From assembly GCA_932521035.1 (NCBI GenBank), contig OW051497.1:5146001-5210000 (forward strand): 64,000 bases of DNA, given 5' to 3'. The notes under the pieces were generated by a model that worked only from the letters and a program-made list of their open reading frames with translations, ran no database searches and was not told the DNA's origin. Position numbers and translations under genes: made by a program. Shown here piece by piece: positions 56,329-64,000 of the stretch. Source of the DNA: Oscheius dolichura. Its lineage: Eukaryota; Nematoda; Chromadorea; Rhabditida; Rhabditidae. Position 1 is the stretch's first letter, and each line of letters opens with the position of its first letter.

Positions 56329-59300
56329 TCGACTGCCTAAATTAACGGTAACATGGAAGGAGGAAACCAGCGAAGCACAAAACGAGGCTAAGATTGTTTT
56401 TGGGTCAGCGGTGTTCACGAGAATGGCTTCTGTTGAGGGTCGGCCTCAAAATATTTGTTTATTTGCTTAGCGACAAGCTATTTCTATTTCAACTATACGC
56501 ACGGTTGGATAGGACATAGGAGGCAGGTGGATGGTGGGGGCAAAGGCTGAGGATGAGGAATCGTTAGCCGCGTGACAGGAGATTATGTGTTGTGAAATGC
56601 ATTTAGCGGTGGCTAATTTGGGGAGAGAAACATTATAAGAAGAAAAGGAAAAAAGGGTTCAATGTTCAATAACAAAGGATGAGAACTCTTCGAACAGGCG
56701 GCTGCTAGAAGAAGGACGGCGATTTTCTTAGTCATGGGACTGCGAAAAACACGTGATTGAACAGCTTTTCTCTAGGTTAATATGGCCGGGTTTCCCCACA
56801 AAATGTGATCGTCGATTCGAAAAATAGATATGTTCTATGGAAGATAAGCCCGGTCAGACTGTTCTTTTCCACCAGACAAGCGCGAGGCGAGAATGGGGTC
56901 ATAGACGGAGAACTGCATGGTTGTAAGAGCTACCATGTGGAGATGTGTTGTTGACATTAGTCGATATACGTGGTTTCTCGTGAAAGAAAAAGTGGAGAGA
57001 TGCCAAAAGAAATCAGCTGATAACAAAAAGCTTGAGAAATTCGAGTGGCTTCGGCGCGGAGTCCAAGACCGCTGGTCGGATTAGAGATGCCATTAGACAA
57101 AATGAACATATTCGACATATGAGCTGCTACTTAATGGGGTTGTGGCAGTTGGTCAGGCATGCAATGAAAACTGGACAGCCATCGATCGCGGGGAAATCAT
57201 GTGAGCCAAGAGACCATGAGAAGACAGAGACGCAGAGCGGTACCTCAAATGCCAGTATGCCCTTTGCGAGCATATTACAGCACTCTCCGATGATCGCTGT
57301 GATCCGCCCGCTCCCAGAGGTCTCATTTTGGCAGTTCTCTAAGCCGTCTCTGCGGTCGGGGTACTTTGCACATCGGAGTTGACCCGAAACCAATAGTTCA
57401 AGAAGTCCGCAATGCATTCTTGAAGGGAAAAAAGTGAATGAGCTCATCGTGTGAAGAAAATGACACAGAGTTAGCAGTTTTCGTTTTCTTTCATCAAAGG
57501 TACAAAGTGGACTCGGCTCGGGCGGTGAAATCAAATAGTTTTTGTTTCCGTTGTGTGGGCAGTAAGACTCTACGTCCACAGGTCTTTAATCTCATCTTTC
57601 GATTTTGCTGTCAGGAAATAACCCTTTTAACTCGGAATGATCGAACGCTTTTTAAACTGTCTGGTCAGTAGTCGAGCCGCCGAGCCGTCCAATTTAACAA
57701 GAGCGATGGTCAGTAGAGGTCAGCCGCTGTCAGGTGTTCCTATTGTAAGCCGACTGGCACCAGAGCATCGACGCAGATGCTGCTGTGTTCAGCACTAATA
57801 AACACAGCTAGGAGTACAACAAGGCGACGATCTGGGTGTGACAACTGTGTCTTGGTGAAGAACAAGTGGAAGAAATGGACAGCTGACAGAAATTACTAAA
57901 GACCGGAAGTAATCTGTTCTTGCAAAATACAATAAACATTGACAAACATATCGGGAAAACAGCTTATTGTGCTTCAATTAAAAACAATAAACATTCTCAT
58001 AAACACAGCTGACATTGAGAATTCCCAAAAAGTACGGTAGGTAGAATCCTCTTCAGTTGCTCAGCTGCTGGTCGAGCTTATGTTAGCGAAGAGGGAGCAA
58101 TGCTCAGTAGAAGAAGCGGTATAAACGGTCAATTTTTAGAAGTCCAGACCCAAAAAGTGAGGCACTGTCAGAAGATGTCCGAAGCCGTGTTTATTTGTAC
58201 ATTGCCGTAGGACAGTCGCAGAACCGGCTAAACATATGTTCTGTGCAGTGGTCGTCGGTGTTATGTTCGAGTGGTAATAACGAAAGTCTTTCGGAGTCAA
58301 ACATTCAGAGTAAGACGAAAATGCTCGAGTCAGCAAACAGTGCGATTCTCGAAAGCCGGCAGCCCTTAGCGCTCAGCTCTCCTCGGATGCTGTCTCTGCA
58401 GTTTTTTTAAACTTGTTTATGTCTACCATTTAAATCTTTAGTCTCTTTCAGCACTCAGTAGCTCATAAACTCGAATATTTTCAAGACTATTCAGTGCCAG
58501 CTGTTATCGACAAATTTTTTACGTTTCAGCCACTGACCTGCTAGCTGACAGCACAAAACGCAGCCAGTGGCCATTTGCCACACTGAAAAAATCCTTACAA
58601 TGTTGTCTGCGACATTTGTTCTTCCCGTATTTAATTTCACGAAGTTCGGGAAGAGAGACCATCCTCCTAGTACGTTTCAATGCGGAGTGAACGTATCCAC
58701 TTCTCCGCTTGCATCCTCGTTTTGCTGCCGAAATTTATAAACTTCTAGAACTTGACTTCCTTGTTTCTAATAAAATCTTTGAAAGCCGGCGTCATTCCAA
58801 CTGATCGAGCGCTGATCTTGACCCCTGCTCTTCAGACGACGCGCCTCTTTGTGATTTTTGTTTGATCTTCCAAGACAATAATGATTGAAAAAGAAGAATG
58901 CAAAAAGCTCACTATAAAGGCCTATCTAAAATTATACAGTTCTCTATAAACCTGGAGAAGCACTGCCATTTTTAGAGCTCCATTTTATTCAACAACAATG
59001 AGGTGTCTTAAAATTTTCGAGGGAATGAATCTAAACAAACATATGCAACCGTAGCCGTCTTCAGCAGTCTTGTTGGCCTCTCACTTACTAGTGAAATTGT
59101 GTTTCAAAGACTAGCTGTATCTTTGATAGCCAACTGACACCGGTCGCTCGGCTGTCCGGCTGTTTTTATCAACTCCCCCGGATGTTGGTCATGATGACGC
59201 CGGCCACCAACACCAAACTTTTACCATTGCCTCCCTCTCCGTGTCGTTAACCCCCAAATATCTCTTGCTGCTCTCTCCGGGTGTAAACCCATCTGAGGTG

Positions 59301-59738
59301 CGCGGCAGGGCAGGTTCCGCTGTAAATTCCACCCACCCATCCCGTCTCAATCGCGCGGAGCTCTGTTGATTGCTCCGATCCAGGTAAACAGCTCTTGTGA
59401 TATCAAGATCTCCCCTAGCCCATTCAGAAAATCCACCTTGAGCCGTTCCGTTCGGTTCATCATATACTTTTTGCCACCTTTATTAAATTCCAAATTTTTT
59501 GAAAGTATCATTAAAACATTAAAACCTGTTACATTTTGCCTCAATTTCCCGTTCAGAAAAGTGGAACCTGCCCTGCCGCGGATCCTCAGAGCCATCTTTC
59601 ACTCAGTAATTTTTAAATTTTCAGCTCTGGCTGGCGCTGTGAGGGTCCTCGGTAGTGGTAACTGTAATATCCCCACCCCGGGCTCCCCATTCTTTTCTGT
59701 TGTAACCATATGTAATATTTCAGCTGCCACCCCGTGAC
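56329..59738. other. Divergent promoter region between dct-1 and troponin T
   Basis: 3.4 kb. No frame is convincing, including the 150-codon minus frame at 57127-57579. It should contain the muscle promoter of troponin T. An 18-base inverted repeat lies near the right end and is listed separately. A TTTCAG acceptor stands 16 bases before the troponin ATG (a 5' UTR intron or trans-splice site). Confidence 0.5.
59301..59580. repeat. 18-bp perfect inverted repeat upstream of troponin T
   Basis: CGCGGCAGGGCAGGTTCC at 59301-59318 recurs in inverted form at 59563-59580, with about 245 bases between. It lies 160-440 bases before the troponin T start codon. It could be chance, an element end or a paired regulatory structure. 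Confidence 0.7.
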
Positions 59739-62700
59739 ATGTCCGACGAAGAGCAATAGTAAGTGATGTGGAACAATTTTTCCTCTTCTTATACAGGTGT
59801 AAGTAGTCCCGGTCCTCTCCGTAGTTCTAGTACAGTCTTCCCCTCCAGATCCGATAGTTCTTCTACATTTCTTAGAGATTCCCCACCCCGTAGTTCGCTT
59901 AGAGAAAACTCCTATGTTAGAACCAATTCCGCTAGAGAAACTACTTCATCCCCTCTTCAACGTAGGGCGGACACCCGCCGGTCGGATCGGGTCACAAGGG
60001 ATACTGAAACATCTGGGCTACTTGAGCGGTACGGGGTTAGGAGAGGGTCGGCCACCACAGATACCCCCGTCCAATCCTTTCTAAAACAGCGAAAACAGTC
60101 GGAGCCAGACGGTGGGTTATTTACGCGAGGCACGGTACGCGATGCGACTTCCTCATACGGCGCTAGCACATCTTCAGCCCGAGGCGGGTACGGTACGGAC
60201 TCCAGTGGATCCAATTGGATGAACAACACCCCGGCCGGACAGATGCAGTCCCTCTCCCAGCAAGACTACATGAACCGGTTACTAGCTGCACACAGCCGTG
60301 TTGATGACCTTCTTCGATCTCGTGGACTCAATTCGGACGACGAGGGGAAGTACCTCCGAGCATGGGAACAGATCCCAATCATCAGAGAAGAACGGTTTCG
60401 CCGGTTGAGATCACCCAGCAACTCCAGCGACTCTGGCCTGTCAACGGACAATGACAGCGACCGCAGTAATGCGGAACCAGCTGTTGTTGAGGCTACTGTT
60501 GAGGTAACGGAAGAGTTTGAGCAATATGAGGACGACGTCTGTTGCTTCGAGGTGTTTCCCTTGAAGTCACAAATAACGGAAAGTGTAGCCAAAACGTTGA
60601 AAGCGACCTCGCAGCCTACTCGATCCGTGGCCGCCGTTTTTAAACAACCGGCTCAGGTGCAGAAATGCTCGATTGTATCTCCAGTGATCCCGTCTACCTC
60701 CAACAAGGCTCATTTCAAAGAACCAAAGCCCGTAGCTAAGAGGGTAATTGATACCTTAACACCGCCTACTACTGCCGAAGCCCATGTGTCAAGAAGCCTG
60801 GGTCTCATGAAGAAGACGTGTCAACTTGTCTGTAACCGAGTCTGGAAAGACAGGAAGATCCAGAAGGCCGCAGCTTCTTTTGGAGCTCCAGTTACTAGCA
60901 ACATCGAGAAGAGCTTCATCTTCAGGAGAAGGAGGACTGTCGATCCGGGTGTTGAAGAGCAGAAGAGACAAGTTCTTTCAAGTCTGAAAAGGAAGAGCGC
61001 TCCGCCAATACCCAGCACTGCGGAAATCTCCATTCAACACTGCAGCTTCTACCAGATTAAACAAGCGACTGTGGCAGCCATTCCGGAGAAGAACGTGAGG
61101 ATCAATCTACGCTTAACCGAGAGAGCTCCGAAGAACTGCGCAGTGACCATAGTTCTCCCTGCGCCTCCCAGAGTTGCATATGTAAGGCTGGACGTGTCTT
61201 TGGATTCCCTACCCAGGATGCGGAGGACGATGTCAACCCAGCTTGTTGCTCCAAAGAAGAGAGTTGTTGGTAAACTGGAGAGAGGTTTCACTGTGGATAT
61301 CTCTGAAGTGCCCAGGGAGCAGAGGAAGGTAAACAGGCTGGTGATCCCAGAGTACTTCTTGCAACAGTCTGCCGAGGCTTACGAAGATATCGGTAGCGTC
61401 CGGAACAGCTTGAAGAAAGTTGCTCAGCAGAACGCCATCATTGGCGGATTTGTCTATGAGTTGAAACAACAGCCTCAACCTCTGAAGAGAGCAGGAGCCA
61501 TTCGCAGGCGACCGGCACCCCAAAAGCCAGCAATGAAGCAGATTGTTGGAGTGGAGCCGTTTGCAGACTTCCTACCGACGGAGCCACCTGATCCACCGGA
61601 CCCCCCTCCTCAAGATAATATGTGTCATCCAATAGAGACTGGTCATTTAAACTTGCCCGGCTCCCTAGATCGCCACGCGACGTCTAGTGGAGCCTTAACT
61701 CGTAACGAGTCCCCTATCGCGGAGCTGTCAGAAACGGATCGTCGACTAGTGGAGCAGTTCAGACGGTCACTTAACATCCCTTGTCCTCAAGTCCTCATTC
61801 GCACATTCTCACCTTTCACCGTACGTTGTTTCCACCAGGAGACAGCGGACAAAAGGCAACAACAGTCCTGTACCAGATGGATACGTCGTAAAAGTCCTTT
61901 GCGTGCTGAGATCCATAAAGTACGCAGTCCTTCGCCACCGTGCCTCAAACGCGTGTACCGTTCCTCGAAAAAGGTCACCAAATACATCTTCGGTGAATGG
62001 ACCGTTTCTCTAAAACGGGTAGACAAACATGCCCCTCTTCGCCCAAAGCCAAAACGACGGCGGCTACCAAAATGGATTCCACGTTGGCGTCGAAAACACC
62101 GGTAAACTAACTTTTCGTTCTATCTATTGTTACGTGAACTAATCATTACGATTTCAGTTCCGAAGAAGAGGTCGAAGAGATAGAGGAAGAGGAGGTCGTC
62201 GAAGAAGAAATAGAGGAAGTTGAGCACAAGCCAGCAGTCGCCTCTTCGGATCACGAACCCCGCAACGAGAGGTTTGTTCCCCAGCATTTCTCTTTTTCGA
62301 ATTAGTTAGTGTATAGTATTATGCATTTAATCAAAGCTCTCCCACGCCTCGCTCTCTAAATTATATCCCTCGAGTTTTAAGAACAAACACTCATGCGGCG
62401 ACATGATAAACATATCTCCCCCGTGACGAAAAGTAAACTAGAGTCATCCATGCCCACACATTGGTGATGATACGTGACAACTAGATTTCAGAATCATCTC
62501 TAAGACGTACAATGATGAGGAGACTGAAGGTCTTACTGAGGGAGAGAAAGCCATGGCGGTAGGCGGCCTCGGCGACGGAAGAGCGGAATGATCCATTTCA
62601 GGCTGCCAAACGTCGTCATGAGGAAGACCAACAGGCCAAGTTGCTCAATTACGAGGAGAAGCGCCGAATTGAGAGAGAAAAGGTCAGTTTTTTCCACCAG

Positions 62701-64000
62701 AGCTGTACACCCCCATACACAGACATATTTTTGTATGAGTGGCCCTATTGTTGTGACACCCAGATCCTCGTACAAAATGGGACCTAGACATTGTTTTTGA
62801 ACCGAGCCTCTGTCTGGCATTTCGGTTACCCCACGTACAGCATTCAATGGCCCCCGGGTATTCTTCTAATCTAATTTTGACGTAGAATATTTTTTTCGCA
62901 TCAGCTGACTTCAGGATCCCATTTTCTGAGTAGCATTGCCTTTGCCTCATATATGTTTATTATATTTTGACGAAATCTGTTTTGCAGCGATCTCTAGTGC
63001 GTCTCTGAAAGTGCAAGAAAGTGCATCCGTAGAGTTGAGGCGGTTTCATTATTCTAACGCGTCGATCTCCACGTGTTTTAAGAGGTTAAACATCGTGATA
63101 TAGCAAAAACCAAGCAAAAAAACCAATGAGAAGGGGGAGGGAATAAATAAGAGAACAAAAGTATTAGAGATATACTATTCCAGGAAGAAGAAGAGTTGCG
63201 TCGTTTGAAGGAAAAGCAGGAGAAGAGACGTCTTGAACGTGAACAGGAAGAACGTGAAATGGTCGAACGGCGTCAACAGGACGAGGAGCGTAGACGTAAA
63301 GAAGAGGTAGAACTATTTCGTCTAGCTATATTTGTCCGCCTCTTGCAGGAAGATCGCAAGCAGAAGATCGAAGACGAGAAGAGAAAGAAGGAAGAGTCAA
63401 CCAGAAAGAAGAATCAGATCAGCGGAGGAGCCTTTACCTCCATCGCCGGTAGTGGTACCGGTGGACGGTATGTCCATATTCTAGTCCCTTTAAACCTCGC
63501 GTGCTTGTTATTCTCACTCCTTTCCTTTTTAGTAACTTCACTATTCCAAAGAAGTCCGATACTATGGGAGACAAATTTGGAAACATTGTGCAGGCCAAGC
63601 AAGAAATGGGCATGACTAAAGATCAGCAAGAGCAAGCCAAGAAGGTTCAACTTAAAAATATTTCCTAACTAAAAGGGCGCTATTAAGATCTTTCTGGCTC
63701 AAATTGAAAAAGGACTTGCTGGTGCTTCTGGAATACCTGCGGCTGACATCAGGGCCAAAATCAAAGAGTTGCATCAACGTATCTGCAAACTCGAAGCCGA
63801 TAAGTACGACTTAGAAAAGCGGCATGAGAGACAGGTCTACGATGTAAGAACCATCCAGGACCATCGAACTACTTTATTCAGATGAAAGAATTGAACGAAC
63901 GGCAGCGTCAAGTGGCCCGACACAACGCCGTCAAGAAAGGGCTTGATCCCGCTGAAGCTGGAAGTTCCAGACACCCGGTAATTTACCCTTTTTGATAAAC
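59739..64000 (+). CDS. mup-2: Troponin T (3' end outside window)
   Basis: Thin-filament protein anchoring the troponin complex to tropomyosin in muscle. Visible exons: 59739-59758, 62158-62271, 62492-62558, 62602-62682, 63184-63306, 63349-63467, 63533-63644, 63676-63843, 63882-63977, then the last intron runs off the window. Without the optional exon at 59804 they give 300 residues. The sequence has the acidic N-terminus (MSDEEQYSEEEVEE), the long charged helix of tropomyosin-binding region 1 ([20 protein letters not shown]), [17 protein letters not shown], and [20 protein letters not shown] leading to [20 protein letters not shown]. The short form comes from joining exon 1 (phase 2) to the exon at 62158. 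The 501-base intron before 63184 is long and otherwise featureless. Confidence 0.95.
59804..62101 (+). CDS. Giant putative cassette exon of troponin T (766 codons)
   Basis: One uninterrupted frame of 2298 bases fills the first intron of troponin T, in the same orientation. It is bounded on the left by a 45-base intron (GTAAGTG...GTAAG) from exon 1 and on the right by a 56-base intron (GTAAAC...TTTCAG) before exon 2. It enters with one base completing TAT and leaves with CG, so it is phase 2-2, divisible by three, and can be included or skipped in frame. The open frame ends only at the TAA formed by its own 5' splice site. The product is Ser/Arg/Pro-rich at the start, acidic in the middle ([20 protein letters not shown]), then strongly basic, ending in Arg/Lys/Trp clusters. 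No domain is recognised. A better-looking acceptor (ATACAG at 59796) is out of frame with exon 1. An internal ATG at 59766 could instead start a separate protein, but there is no room for its 3' UTR. Confidence 0.65.

Noticed and set aside
57127-57579. 150-codon minus-strand frame upstream of troponin T
   Set aside because: No recognisable motif, no plausible neighbouring exons, and cysteine-rich random-looking composition.
62533-62950. Minus-strand frames inside troponin T introns and exons 3-4
   Set aside because: Antisense shadows of verified troponin exons with no independent support.

Overview
The window is a stretch of nematode nuclear genome; I could not settle the genus. The evidence is dense genes on both strands, introns mostly 37-55 bp ending in TTTCAG/TTTTAG-type acceptors, and a gene set whose closest known layouts are Caenorhabditis orthologs (math-33/USP7, pdi-2, sem-5, sdpn-1, dct-1/BNIP3, mup-2 troponin T, unkempt). 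Several genes have a 3' splice acceptor directly against the start ATG, as expected for spliced-leader addition. Gene models were joined by hand from six-frame reading. Total coding length comes out divisible by three for every complete model except syndapin, which has an apparent one-base frameshift.

Layout, left to right: secreted proline-rich lipocalin-domain protein (1-1733, minus, cut by the left edge); USP7/MATH-33 deubiquitinase (2290-7645, minus); an empty 3.7 kb block; an unrecognised 870-residue protein with a Ser/Pro/Arg repeat linker (11380-14574, plus); TOM1-like VHS/GAT sorting adaptor (15666-18243, minus); protein disulfide isomerase (19429-21750, plus); phosphofructokinase (22625-26252, minus) carrying a small secreted-peptide gene nested antisense in one intron (23959-24191, plus); RhoGDI (27219-27946, minus); diacylglycerol kinase epsilon (29399-31481, plus); a 2.2 kb unassigned block; a small unknown protein (33726-34619, plus); Unkempt zinc-finger protein (35258-39805, plus) with a foldback transposon in an intron; syndapin (43231-45148, plus); HAD phosphatase (45279-46453, minus); histone H3.3 (48670-49209, plus); coiled-coil nuclear-type protein (49684-51116, minus); SEM-5/GRB2 (52151-53028, plus); sideroflexin (53693-55172, plus); BNIP3/DCT-1 (55553-56328, minus); troponin T (59739 to the right edge, plus).

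The genes are mostly unrelated housekeeping, signalling and trafficking genes, with no sign of a prokaryotic-style cluster or a tight operon. The strongest unexpected signal is in troponin T. A single 2298-base open exon lies between the first (MSDEEQY) and second (SEEEVEE) coding exons, with short nematode-type introns on either side. Its length is an exact multiple of three and its phases match, so including it would add about 766 residues to the N-terminus of troponin T without breaking the frame. Other notable items are the nested antisense secreted-peptide gene in the PFK intron, a nearly identical 180-bp-armed foldback element enclosing a tRNA-like sequence, two further tRNA-like sequences, a small MITE in the TOM1 intron, and the unassigned 870-residue protein.
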